Assembly (NCBI RefSeq): GCF_036227565.1
Contig: NZ_CP109460.1
Coordinates: 2,542,001-2,606,000 of the forward strand
DNA from: Streptomyces sp. NBC_01454
GTDB lineage: Bacteria; Actinomycetota; Actinomycetes; Streptomycetales; Streptomycetaceae
Length of the DNA stretch: 64,000 nt
Direction: 5' to 3'
The translations under genes were made by a program, and so were the position numbers. Below, piece by piece: positions 25,675-33,442 of the stretch; positions within the stretch are counted from its first letter, which is position 1; the number at the start of each line of letters is the position of its first letter. Below the pieces are notes generated by a model that had not been told where the DNA came from, made no database searches, and saw only the letters and a list, made by a program, of their open reading frames with translations.

Positions 25675-26661
25675 ATGCCGGTGAACCTCCACTTCGGTGC
25701 CGACGACTTTCTGCGCGTCCGCTTCGCCGTCTCCCCGCTGTGCGAGACCCATGAGGCCGTACGCACCCTGCGCCGCACCGACCGGCACGGCTATCACGTC
25801 CCGTGGCTGCGCCGGATGCGCCGGGCACTGGCCGGCCTGGACCTGACCCCGCTGTGGCTCTTCATGCCGTCGTCGCCCCCGGGGTACACGCCCGACTTCC
25901 TGGGCCGCCCGCCGGACTCCCCGATGGCCGGCTTCGACGAGGAGCTGGCCCAGCTGCGGGCCACCGATCCGGCCCTGGCCCGCGCCGAGATGGCCAAGTC
26001 GCTGGCGGGCCGGCCGGATGCCGCACGGTCGGCGCGCGGCCGGGCGGCGCTGGCGGACCCGGCGCGGGCGGTCGGTGAGCTGGCCGATGTCACCGAACGT
26101 GCCTGGCGGGCGCTGCTCGCCCCGGACTGGCCGCGGCTGCGGGCGCTGCTGGAGGCCGAGATCGCCTACCGGTCACGGCAGTTGGCGGGCGGCGGGCTGC
26201 GGCTGCTGTTCGGCGATCTGCACCCGCGGCTGACCTGGTCGGGCGGCACCCTCACCGTCCGCACCCGTACCGACTTCGTGCAGATGCAGGACCTGGACGG
26301 CCGCGGGGTCCTGCTGCTGCCCAGTGTCTTCGTCTGGCCGGACGTGGTCAGCGGGTTCGACCCGCCGTGGCAGCCCACCGTCATCTATCCGGCGCGCGGC
26401 ATCGGCGGGCTGTGGACCGAGGCGGAGACCGGCCCGGCGCTGGCCCGGCTGCTGGGGGCGAACCGCGCCGCCGTACTGGCCGCCCTCGACACCCCCTCGA
26501 CCACGACGGAGCTGGCCCACCGCCTCGGCCTGGCGCCGTCGTCCGTCTCGGCGCAGCTGTCCGTGCTGCGCGACGCCGGGCTGCTGACCTCGCGCCGGGA
26601 CGGGCACCAGGTGCGCTACGCGCGCACGCCGCTGGGGATCACGCTGGCGGCGGGCGGCTGA
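25675..26661 (+). CDS. ArsR-like winged-helix regulator with N-terminal DUF5937-type domain
   Basis: A 328-residue regulator. The first 240 residues form a domain of unknown role seen with these pump-linked regulators (VNLHFGADDFLRVRFAVSPL at the start). The last 75 residues are a winged helix-turn-helix (TTTELAHRLGLAPSSVSAQL, then LTSRRDGHQVRYARTPLG). There are no metal-binding cysteines, so it is not a metal sensor. ATG 25675 has GGGAGGGG upstream. It is divergent from the MFS gene. Confidence 0.87.
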   Translation: MPVNLHFGADDFLRVRFAVSPLCETHEAVRTLRRTDRHGYHVPWLRRMRRALAGLDLTPLWLFMPSSPPGYTPDFLGRPPDSPMAGFDEELAQLRATDPALARAEMAKSLAGRPDAARSARGRAALADPARAVGELADVTERAWRALLAPDWPRLRALLEAEIAYRSRQLAGGGLRLLFGDLHPRLTWSGGTLTVRTRTDFVQMQDLDGRGVLLLPSVFVWPDVVSGFDPPWQPTVIYPARGIGGLWTEAETGPALARLLGANRAAVLAALDTPSTTTELAHRLGLAPSSVSAQLSVLRDAGLLTSRRDGHQVRYARTPLGITLAAGG

Positions 26662-26671
26662 GGCCCGCGGG

Positions 26672-26977
26672 TCAGGAGGCGCCGCCGTCGGCGAGGTACC
26701 GCTCCACGGTCGCCACCTTCGACGTCAGTCCGTCGGTGACCCCGGGGCGGATGTCGGCCTTGAGCACCAGCGAGACCCGTCCGGAGCGGGCCTCGACGGC
26801 CGCGACCGCGCGCTTGACGACGTCCATGACCTCGTCCCATTCACCCTCGAGGGAGGTGAACATCGCGTCCGTACGGTGCGGCAGACCCGACTCCCGGACG
26901 ACCCGGACCGCGTCGGCGACGTACTCGCCGACGTCCTCGCCCACGCCCAGCGGGCTCACGGAGAAGGCGACGATCAT
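26672..26977 (-). CDS. MTH1187-family thiamine-binding protein (DUF77)
   Basis: A 101-residue small cytoplasmic protein starting [20 protein letters not shown]. Family members bind thiamine or related compounds in an alpha/beta ferredoxin-like fold. The typical block [20 protein letters not shown] and the end [14 protein letters not shown] are visible. Its ATG overlaps the stop of the DUF3817 gene upstream (ATGA), so they are coupled. The physiological role in Streptomyces is not known to me. Confidence 0.88.
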   Translation of the reverse strand: MIVAFSVSPLGVGEDVGEYVADAVRVVRESGLPHRTDAMFTSLEGEWDEVMDVVKRAVAAVEARSGRVSLVLKADIRPGVTDGLTSKVATVERYLADGGAS

Positions 26978-27324
26978 GCGTTCAGCACGCCTTCCTTGCG
27001 GGCGCGGGCGGCGATCACGCCGGCCTCTTCCTCGCGCTTGAGGACCCGGTCCCCGTAGAGGCCGCCGAACGGCACGATCGCCAGCAGGAAGAAGAAGGCG
27101 ACGCGCTTGGCGGGCCACTTGGTGCGGTTCCACACGTCCAGCAGCAGCACCACATACGTGAGGAACAGCAGTCCGTGGATCATGCCGAGCGGCATCACCA
27201 GGGAGTCGTAGTCGAAGGCCAGGCGGAAGCCGGTGCCGAAGATCAGCAGCGCCGGGAAGGAGATCGCCTCCGGGACGGAGGCCAGGCGCAGTCGGTGCAG
27301 GGCGGCAGCGGTCTTGATGTCCAC
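26974..27324 (-). CDS. DUF3817 integral membrane protein (second copy)
   Basis: A 116-residue membrane protein with three helices (about 16-36, 43-62, 71-90): [20 protein letters not shown], then [20 protein letters not shown] with the family histidine, then [23 protein letters not shown] 27324 with GAGG five bases upstream is preferred to the longer frame to 27408, which starts in unconserved proline-rich sequence. It is related to, but diverged from, the copy at 23238-23570. First gene of a coupled pair with the thiamine-binding protein. Confidence 0.85.
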   Translation of the reverse strand: MDIKTAAALHRLRLASVPEAISFPALLIFGTGFRLAFDYDSLVMPLGMIHGLLFLTYVVLLLDVWNRTKWPAKRVAFFFLLAIVPFGGLYGDRVLKREEEAGVIAARARKEGVLNA

Positions 27325-27577
27325 GGGAACCTCGTTCGGGTGGCAGATGGGCGGTCGGCGCGCAGCGCCGTCTTCTGGGGGTGGAGGTCGGGCGACGGGC
27401 GGGCGCACTGCTTGTGCAAGAGTTCACAAGCTTCGCCCCATTGTTACAGCCCCTCCGGCGATCACTGCGCCGGGGTGCGTGACCGCCGGCACCCCGACGC
27501 ACACCGCCCGGAGATCAGGGCGAAGTCAGGGCTACGGGCCCTGCCGTGCGCGGCCGGGGCCGACTACGGTCTGACGC

Positions 27578-28216
27578 GTGGCTCAGTTTCGGCTCCAGGG
27601 GAGCAAGGTGCTCGCCGTCGACATGACGGGCGACGCCGTCAAGGCGAAAAACGGTGTGATGGTCGCGTACGACGGCCAGATGTCGTTCAAGAAGATGACC
27701 GGCGGCGGCGAGGGCCTGCGCGGCATGGTCACCCGGCGGCTCACGGGGGAGCAGATGGAAGTGATGGAGGTGAAGGGCCACGGCACCTGCTACTTCGCCG
27801 ACCGCGCCAGCGAGATCAACCTCGTCCAGCTGCGGGGCGAGAAGCTGTACGTCGAGGCCAGCAATCTGCTGTGCACGGATGCCGCGCTGCGTACGGGCAC
27901 GACCTTCACCGGCCTGCGCGGCGCCTCCCAGGGCCACGGCCTGTTCACCACCACCGTCGAGGGCAGCGGCCAGGCGGCGATCGTCTCCGACGGCTCCGCG
28001 GTGGTGCTGCGGGTCACCAAGCAGTCCCCGCTCCAGGTCGACCCGGGCGCCTATGTCGCCCACACCGGCGAGCTGCGGCAGCACTTCCAGTCCGGGGTCA
28101 ATTTCCGCACCTTCCTCGGGGAGGGCTCCGGCGAGGCGTTCCAGATCCGCTTCGAGGGCGAGGGCCTGGTCTACGTCCAGCCCAGCGAGCGCAACACCGT
28201 GGGGGGTGAGGTCTGA
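27578..28216 (+). CDS. AIM24-family protein, copy 1
   Basis: A 212-residue beta-rich protein of the AIM24 family (named for a yeast mitochondrial biogenesis protein; the bacterial role is unclear). Family features are AKNGVMVAYDGQMSFKK, GHGTCYFADRASEINLVQL, LFTTTVEGSGQAAIVSDGSA, and the end VDPGAYVAHTGEL, FRTFLGEGSGEAFQIRFEG. Start is GTG 27578. It is directly followed by a second copy sharing its last base pairs (start 28216 within the stop), and then a third. No membrane segment. Confidence 0.9.
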   Translation: MAQFRLQGSKVLAVDMTGDAVKAKNGVMVAYDGQMSFKKMTGGGEGLRGMVTRRLTGEQMEVMEVKGHGTCYFADRASEINLVQLRGEKLYVEASNLLCTDAALRTGTTFTGLRGASQGHGLFTTTVEGSGQAAIVSDGSAVVLRVTKQSPLQVDPGAYVAHTGELRQHFQSGVNFRTFLGEGSGEAFQIRFEGEGLVYVQPSERNTVGGEV

Positions 28217-28899
28217 TGCCGTTCACGGTGCTCAACTCCCGCATGGTGGAGGCCCGGATCGGTCCGGGCCAGCGCCTGTACAGCCAGCGCGGCGCGATGC
28301 TCGCCTACCGCGGCGAGGTCACCTTCACCCCGAGCATCCAGGGCGGCCGGGGCGGCGTCGGCTCCATGATCGGCCGCCGGATCGCCGGCGAGGCCACGCC
28401 CCTGATGACGGTGGAGGTCCCCCAAGGCCCTCATGGCCAGGGAGGTTCCCCCACCGCCACCGTGATGTTCGGCCACGGCGGCCATCACGTCCATGTCGTC
28501 GACCTGACCGGCGAGACGCTCTATGTCGAGGCCGACCGGCTGCTGGCCTTCGACGGCTCCCTCCAGCAGGGCACGATGTTCATGGGCTCGCAGGGCGGGG
28601 TGATGGGCATGGTGCGCGGCCAGGTCACCGGCCAGGGCCTGTTCACCACGACCCTCAAGGGCGTCGGCTCGGTCGCGGTGATGGCGCACGGCGGCGTCAT
28701 CGAGCTGCCGATCACCCCCCAGCGCCCGGTCCATGTCGACCCGCAGGCCTATGTCGCCCACCGCGGCGAGGTCCGCAACAAACTGTCCACGGCGCTCGGC
28801 TGGCGCGACATGGTCGGCCGCGGCTCGGGCGAGGCCTTCCAGCTGGAGCTGTCGGGGCAGGGCACCGTCTACGTCCAGGCGTCGGAGGAAAAGCTGTGA
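28216..28899 (+). CDS. AIM24-family protein, copy 2
   Basis: A 227-residue paralogue of the previous gene with the same blocks: SQRGAMLAYRGEVTF, LFTTTLKGVGSVAVMAHGGV, VDPQAYVAHRGEV, GRGSGEAFQLELSGQGTVYV. Starts ATG overlapping the stop of copy 1. Around residues 66-80 the sequence VPQGPHGQGGSPTATV looks like an insertion. The DNA there carries a duplicated GGAGGTyCCCCCA flanking a GGCC-rich core, like a small dispersed Streptomyces repeat. The frame is kept. Confidence 0.9.
   Translation: MPFTVLNSRMVEARIGPGQRLYSQRGAMLAYRGEVTFTPSIQGGRGGVGSMIGRRIAGEATPLMTVEVPQGPHGQGGSPTATVMFGHGGHHVHVVDLTGETLYVEADRLLAFDGSLQQGTMFMGSQGGVMGMVRGQVTGQGLFTTTLKGVGSVAVMAHGGVIELPITPQRPVHVDPQAYVAHRGEVRNKLSTALGWRDMVGRGSGEAFQLELSGQGTVYVQASEEKL
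28413..28453. repeat. Small repeat-like insertion inside AIM24 copy 2
   Basis: GGAGGTCCCCCA (28413-28424) and GGAGGTTCCCCCA (28441-28453) flank AGGCCCTCATGGCCAG, which contains a GGCC...GGCC inverted repeat. It looks like a small palindromic element with target duplication placed in frame within a gene. Confidence 0.45.
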
Positions 28900-29669
28900 C
28901 CGGTCCCGTCATCCACGACGTCTCCTCGCTGCCCACCGACGACAACGTCAACGCCTACGCCTTCAGCGTCGATCTGAACGGGCAGTGGTTCCTGCAGAAG
29001 GGGAAGATGATCGCCTACTACGGGCAGATCGACTTCCACGGCATAGGGCACGGCCGGCTGGACCGCCTGATCGCCGGCAGTTTCCATTCGCCACTGCACG
29101 CCGCGGACTGGGTCGTCGCCGAGGGCCGCGGAAAAATGCTGCTGGCGGACCGCGCCTTCGATGTGAACTCCTTCGACCTGGAGGACGGCAACCTGACGAT
29201 TCGCTCGGGCAACCTGCTCGCATTTCAGCCATCTCTGTCGCTGAAGCAGTCCATCATCCCGGGCTTCCTCACCCTCATCGGTACGGGCAAGTTCGTGGCC
29301 GCGTCCAACGGCCCGGTGGTCTTCATGGAGCCGCCGATCCGGGTGGACCCGCAGGCGCTGGTCGGCTGGGCGGACTGCCCGTCCCCGTGCCACCACTACG
29401 ACCATCAGTACCTGCGGGGATTCCTGGGCGGGCTGCGGGCCCACACCGGGATCGGCGGGGCGTCCGGCGAGGAGCACCAATTCGAATTCGTAGGCGCGGG
29501 CACGGTGCTGCTGCAGTCCACGGAGCAGTTGATGCCGGAGCTGGCAACCGGGGCAGTACCCACCGAAGCGGGCGTTCCGGGCGGGGGCGGACACGTTCCG
29601 CAAAGTGGCTCACAACTGCCCCAGTTGCCCGGCAACCTCGGGAGCCTCCAGCGCCGCTTCGGGCTGTGA
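28896..29669 (+). CDS. AIM24-family protein, copy 3
   Basis: A 257-residue, most divergent member of the set. GTG 28896 overlaps the stop of copy 2 (GTGA), with GGAGG seven bases upstream. Blocks are LQKGKMIAYYGQIDFHG, GRGKMLLADRAFDVNSFDLE, VDPQALVGWADCPSPCHHYD, GGASGEEHQFEFVGAGTVLL. Odd points are the cysteine/histidine cluster CPSPCHHYDH, which could bind a metal and is absent from copies 1 and 2, and a C-terminal Gly/Pro/Gln-rich tail of about 45 residues. Confidence 0.88.
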   Translation: MTGPVIHDVSSLPTDDNVNAYAFSVDLNGQWFLQKGKMIAYYGQIDFHGIGHGRLDRLIAGSFHSPLHAADWVVAEGRGKMLLADRAFDVNSFDLEDGNLTIRSGNLLAFQPSLSLKQSIIPGFLTLIGTGKFVAASNGPVVFMEPPIRVDPQALVGWADCPSPCHHYDHQYLRGFLGGLRAHTGIGGASGEEHQFEFVGAGTVLLQSTEQLMPELATGAVPTEAGVPGGGGHVPQSGSQLPQLPGNLGSLQRRFGL

Positions 29670-29774
29670 GCGGTACTCTGCGGACGGTGACCTCGAACGT
29701 CTGACCAACATCCGGCCCCCGCCGGCCGAAGTCGCCACCCCCACCCATTTAATTCAGTATTCAACATTTACGGG

Positions 29775-29780
29775 TAGAAT
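29775..29780 (+). promoter_or_regulatory. TAGAAT -10-like box just before the MarR gene
   Basis: TAGAAT ends seven bases before ATG 29787, inside an unusually AT-rich stretch (29746-29786). The bases in front of the ATG (TCCTCC) are the opposite of a ribosome-binding site. This layout suggests a leaderless message. No good -35 is visible. Confidence 0.4.
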
Positions 29781-29786
29781 TCCTCC

Positions 29787-30263
29787 ATGACGACCGACAG
29801 CGACACCCCCTGGCTGACCGACCAGGAGCAGCGTGCCTGGCGCACTCATCTGGACGTCAGCAGACTGCTGATGCACCAACTCGAGCGCGATCTGCAACCG
29901 TTCGGCCTGACGAACAACGACTACGAGATCCTGGTCAACCTCTCCGAGGCCGAGGACCGCCGGCTCCGGATGAGCGACCTGGCCGCCAGCACCCTGCAGT
30001 CCAAGAGCCGCCTCTCCCACCAGATCACCCGGATGGAGAACGCCGGACTGGTGCGCCGCGAGAGCTGCGAGTCGGACCGCCGTGGCCTGTACGCCGTGCT
30101 CACCGAACAGGGCTGGGACACCATGCGCCGGGTCGCCCCGCACCACGTCGCCTCGGTCCGCAAGCACTTCATCGACCTGTTCCCGGCCGAGGACCTCCAG
30201 GCGTTCCGCGCCTCCCTCACCCCCGTGGCCGAACACCTCCGCAAGGAACGCGGCGGCCTCTGA
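29787..30263 (+). CDS. MarR-family transcriptional regulator
   Basis: A 158-residue regulator with the MarR winged helix at about residues 62-110 (RMSDLAASTLQSKSRLSHQI, then LVRRESCESDRRGLYAVLTE) and long terminal helices for dimerisation. A cysteine sits in the wing region (ESCESD), where some MarR proteins sense oxidants; that is only suggestive. No ribosome-binding site precedes the ATG. It is alone, downstream of the AIM24 set. Confidence 0.9.
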   Translation: MTTDSDTPWLTDQEQRAWRTHLDVSRLLMHQLERDLQPFGLTNNDYEILVNLSEAEDRRLRMSDLAASTLQSKSRLSHQITRMENAGLVRRESCESDRRGLYAVLTEQGWDTMRRVAPHHVASVRKHFIDLFPAEDLQAFRASLTPVAEHLRKERGGL

Positions 30264-30266
30264 CCG

Positions 30267-30292
30267 GCCCGCCTCGGCCCCCGAGCGGGCCG
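30267..30292. terminator. Hairpin between convergent MarR and histidine-kinase genes
   Basis: GGCCCGCCTCGG pairs with CCGAGCGGGCC with one bulged base, between two facing stops. No T-run. Confidence 0.5.
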
Positions 30293-30314
30293 GGGCCCGG
30301 CCGGCCGGGCGGCC

Positions 30315-31733
30315 TCAGCCGGCCGCCGGCAGCCGCAGCTCGAACACCGACCCCGTGCGCACGGCCAGCGAACCGCCGTGCCGCACCGCGACGTCCCGCG
30401 CGATGGCCAGCCCCAGCCCCGCCCCGCCGTCGTCCCGGGCCCGGGCGTCGTCGAGCCGTACGAACCGCTCGAAGATCCGCTCCCGCTCGTCCGGCGGCAC
30501 CCCGGGCCCGTCGTCCTCGACCCGCAGTGCCACCCACTCCCCCTCGCGCACCACGGACACCCGCACCCATTCGGCGGCATGCCGCTGCGCGTTGTCCAGC
30601 AGATTCCCCAGCACCCGCGCCAACTGACCGCGCGACCCCGACACTTCCCCGCCCGCCGGCTCCCCGATCCGCACCGGAACCCGGTCCGCGAGCCGCTGCG
30701 AGGTCTCCTCGCGCACCATCGCCGCCAGATCGACCCGGGCGTCCGCCGGCCGCTCCCCCGCGTCCAGCCGGGCCAGCAGCAGCAGATCCGCCGCCAGCCG
30801 CTGCAGCCGCACGGTGTCCACCACCGCCCCCGGCACATCCAGCAATTCCGGATGGGCCATGGCCACCTCGAGCTGGGTGCGCAGACTCGCGATCGGGCTG
30901 CGCAGCTCGTGCGAGGCATCGGCGACGAACCGCCGCTGCCGCTCCACGGACAGCTCCAGCGCGGCCAGCGTCTCGTTCGTCGTACGCGCCAGCCGGCCGA
31001 CCTCGTCCTGCGACGACGGCACCGGCACCCGCCGGCTCAGATCCGTGCTCGCCGTGATCGCGGCCATCTCCCCGCGGATCCCCTCCACCGGCCGCAGCGC
31101 CCGCCGGGTCACCAGCCAGGTCACCCCCGCCACCACCACGAGCAGCAGCGGCAGCCCGATCAGCATGGCGTCGCGCACCGAGGCGACCGCGTCCTCCTCC
31201 GGCGCCAGCGCCGACCCCGCCCGCACCGTCGCCCGCGCACCGCGGCTGTCCTTGGCCTCCACCGCGGCGAACCGGTAGTCGGCCACCTTCCCCCCGACAT
31301 CGGCGCTCCCGTTTTGGAGGCTGACATCGTCATCGATCTCGCCGGGCCCGAGCCGGCGCCCGTCGTCACCGTCGTCCCCGTGGTCCCCCGGCCGGTCCGG
31401 CCGGGAACTCCCCGCCGCCTTCCCCTTGCCGACGGGCTTGCCGTCGACGGCGCGCACGTCCTCGCCGACGGCCAGCGCCCGCCCGTCCCTGTCGGTGACC
31501 ACCACCGGACGCTCGTCACCGTCCGGCAGATCCAGCTTGTCGTACGCCGTCCCCGTGGCGATCTGGCCGGCCACGTTGCGCGCTGCGACCTCGGCCTGCA
31601 ACCCCGCCTGGCTCTGCAGATGGTCGCGCAGCACCAGCAGCACCGACACCCCCGTGGCGATCAGCGCCAGGGCCACCACCACGGTCGCGCCCGCCGCCGC
31701 CTTGGCCCGTACGGAGCCCAGCGCCCTACGCAT
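30315..31733 (-). CDS. Sensor histidine kinase (HAMP-HisKA type)
   Basis: A 472-residue membrane kinase, partner of the regulator just upstream. The first membrane helix is at about 13-35 and a sensor domain of about 140 residues carries an Asp/Gly/Arg-rich insert (DHGDDGDDGRRLGPGEIDDD) that could bind cations. The second helix at about 187-210 (MLIGLPLLLVVVAGVTWLV) is followed by HAMP. The phospho-accepting histidine is in ADASHELRSPIAS. The N box LLDNAQRHA, G1 DDGPGVP and GAGLGLAIARDV follow. The start overlaps the regulator stop by eight bases. The acidic sensor recalls PhoQ-like cation sensors, by inference only. Confidence 0.92.
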   Translation of the reverse strand: MRRALGSVRAKAAAGATVVVALALIATGVSVLLVLRDHLQSQAGLQAEVAARNVAGQIATGTAYDKLDLPDGDERPVVVTDRDGRALAVGEDVRAVDGKPVGKGKAAGSSRPDRPGDHGDDGDDGRRLGPGEIDDDVSLQNGSADVGGKVADYRFAAVEAKDSRGARATVRAGSALAPEEDAVASVRDAMLIGLPLLLVVVAGVTWLVTRRALRPVEGIRGEMAAITASTDLSRRVPVPSSQDEVGRLARTTNETLAALELSVERQRRFVADASHELRSPIASLRTQLEVAMAHPELLDVPGAVVDTVRLQRLAADLLLLARLDAGERPADARVDLAAMVREETSQRLADRVPVRIGEPAGGEVSGSRGQLARVLGNLLDNAQRHAAEWVRVSVVREGEWVALRVEDDGPGVPPDERERIFERFVRLDDARARDDGGAGLGLAIARDVAVRHGGSLAVRTGSVFELRLPAAG

Positions 31734-32439
31734 CGGCCACCAGCCGGTATCCGGCGCCGCGCACCGTCAGGATGTGGCCGGCGCCGAGTTTGCGCCGCAG
31801 CGCACTCACATACACCTCGATGATGTTGACATCGCCTTCATAGGCGAAGTCCCAGACATGCTCCAGAATCTCCGCCTTGGAGACCACCTCGCCGGCCCGC
31901 AGCGCCAGCTGCTCCAGCACGGCGAACTCCTTCGCCGTCAGCACCACCTCGGCCCCGTCCCGCTCGACCCGACGCGCCCCCTGGTCGACGGCCAGCGCCC
32001 CCACCCGCAGCACCGGTTCGGCGTCCCGGCCGCGCCGGCGCAGCAGCGCCTTCACCCGCGCCACCAGCACCACATACGAGAACGGCTTGGTCAGATAGTC
32101 GTCGGCGCCGGTGTCCAGCCCCTCGGCCTCGTCGTACTCGCCGTCCTTGGCGGTCAGCATCAGCACCGGCATCTCGTGGCCGGCCGCCCGCAGCGCCGCG
32201 CACACCCGGTAGCCGTTCATCCCCGGCAGCATGATGTCGAGCACGACCAGGTCATAGCCGCCCGCACCGGCCTGCCGCAGCCCCTCCAGGCCGTCGTGCA
32301 CCACGTCGACCGCGTACCCCTCGGCCATCAGACCCTTCGCCAGCGACAGCGCCAGCCGCTTCTCGTCCTCGACGATCAGGAGCCGGAAGGGGCGGCGTGC
32401 GGCGCCGGGATGGGGACGGCGCGATACGTGCGGGTGCAT
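31726..32439 (-). CDS. OmpR-family response regulator
   Basis: A 237-residue regulator. The receiver (about 18-130) has the acidic pair in IVEDEKRLA, the phospho-acceptor in DLVVLDIMLPGMNG, and DDYLTKPFSYVVL. The winged helix (about 140-235) includes GAEVVLTAKEFAVLEQLALR and IEVYVSALRRKLGAGHI. This is the PhoP/QseB-like layout. The 15-residue N-terminal extension before FRLLIVEDE is unusual and the start is not backed by a strong ribosome-binding site. It is divergent from a PepSY gene, with three phased CTTCAG repeats between. Confidence 0.9.
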   Translation of the reverse strand: MHPHVSRRPHPGAARRPFRLLIVEDEKRLALSLAKGLMAEGYAVDVVHDGLEGLRQAGAGGYDLVVLDIMLPGMNGYRVCAALRAAGHEMPVLMLTAKDGEYDEAEGLDTGADDYLTKPFSYVVLVARVKALLRRRGRDAEPVLRVGALAVDQGARRVERDGAEVVLTAKEFAVLEQLALRAGEVVSKAEILEHVWDFAYEGDVNIIEVYVSALRRKLGAGHILTVRGAGYRLVADA

Positions 32440-32472
32440 GCGCCCACCCTGCCATCCGGAACCTGAAGGCCC

Positions 32473-32499
32473 CTTCAGGCTGCTTCAGCTCCCCTTCAG
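32473..32499. promoter_or_regulatory. Three phased CTTCAG repeats between regulator and PepSY gene
   Basis: CTTCAG occurs at 32473-32478, 32483-32488 and 32494-32499, spaced 10 and 11 bases, on one face of the helix. An inverted half-copy (CTGAAG) lies at 32463-32468. This is the arrangement OmpR-family regulators bind and it could serve both divergent promoters. Confidence 0.65.
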
Positions 32500-32549
32500 C
32501 TTCGATCCGTCACGGTGTGGGCACAGTCGATCGCAAGGGGAGAAACGAC

Positions 32550-33254
32550 ATGAAGCGTCACCTCATCATCGCCACCGCCGCCGCGGCAGCCCTCATCGCG
32601 GGCGGCACGGTGACCGCCGTCGCGGCGGGCGGCGACAGCGGCTCCGGCGCCGCGCAGTCCGCGGCGCAGCCGACCGCCCGCCAGGCGGGGGCGTCCGGCC
32701 AGGGCAGCGCCCAGGTGCAGGACGGCCGGTCGAGCATCAGCGCGACGGACGACGACGCCGACGGCCGGGAGGACCTCCGGGAGGCGAAGGCCGCCAAGGT
32801 GACCGCACCGGACGCCGCGGCCGCCGCCCTCAAGGCCGTCCCGGGCACCGTGACCGCCCTCGACCTGGACTCGGACCGTTCCGGCCCGGTCTGGGAGGCG
32901 GACGTGCTGAGCAAGGACGGCACGCAGCACGAGGTCACCCTCGACGCGGGCACCGCGCGGGTGCTGAAGCAGCACACCGACCGCGGGGACGATGACGACC
33001 GCGGCCGGGAGCGTGCCGCCCTCAAGGACGCCCGGACCACCGCGGCCGAGGCCGCCCGCACCGCGGCGTCGCGCGCCACGGTGACCTCCGTCGAACTGGA
33101 CGACGACCACGGCACGAGGGCCGTCTGGGAGGTCGAAACGGTCACCAAGGACGGCACGGAGCGCACGCTGCTGGTCGACCCGCAGTCGGGCAAGGCGAGC
33201 GCGGCGCCGCAGGACTCCGACGACGACGACAACAACGACGGCTCGGACGACTGA
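32550..33254 (+). CDS. Secreted PepSY-domain protein
   Basis: A 234-residue exported protein. The signal peptide is at about 1-27 (MKRHLIIATAAAAALIAGGT, then VTAVAAGG). Two PepSY domains follow, at about 90-150 (AAAALKAVPGTVTALDLDSD, PVWEADVLSKDGTQHEVTLD) and about 160-220 (RAVWEVETVTKDGTERTLLV). The C-terminus is a run of aspartates (DSDDDDNNDGSDD) that could bind cations. PepSY domains often inhibit proteases or sit beside cation-responsive two-component systems, and this gene is divergent from one. AAGGGGAG lies nine bases before ATG 32550. Confidence 0.9.
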   Translation: MKRHLIIATAAAAALIAGGTVTAVAAGGDSGSGAAQSAAQPTARQAGASGQGSAQVQDGRSSISATDDDADGREDLREAKAAKVTAPDAAAAALKAVPGTVTALDLDSDRSGPVWEADVLSKDGTQHEVTLDAGTARVLKQHTDRGDDDDRGRERAALKDARTTAAEAARTAASRATVTSVELDDDHGTRAVWEVETVTKDGTERTLLVDPQSGKASAAPQDSDDDDNNDGSDD

Positions 33255-33300
33255 CGCCGGGCCGCCCCACGGCAGGCCCCCAGCCGGCCGCGGTCCCGCG

Positions 33301-33349
33301 AAGGCCCGGCCCCCGCCCACCACAGGGCGGTTTCTAGGGGCCGGGCCTT
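33301..33349. terminator. Bidirectional terminator between PepSY and meaB genes
   Basis: AAGGCCCGGCCCC (33301-33313) pairs perfectly with GGGGCCGGGCCTT (33337-33349); a smaller CGCCC/GGGCG stem nests inside. It lies between two facing genes. Confidence 0.75.
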
Positions 33350-33442
33350 CATCGCGTGGTGGCGGTATCTGCCGCCGGACGCCGGGGCCGCTTCACCCCC
33401 CGCACGCCGCGGGCCGGGCCGCAGGACTTCCCCGCCCCGGGC

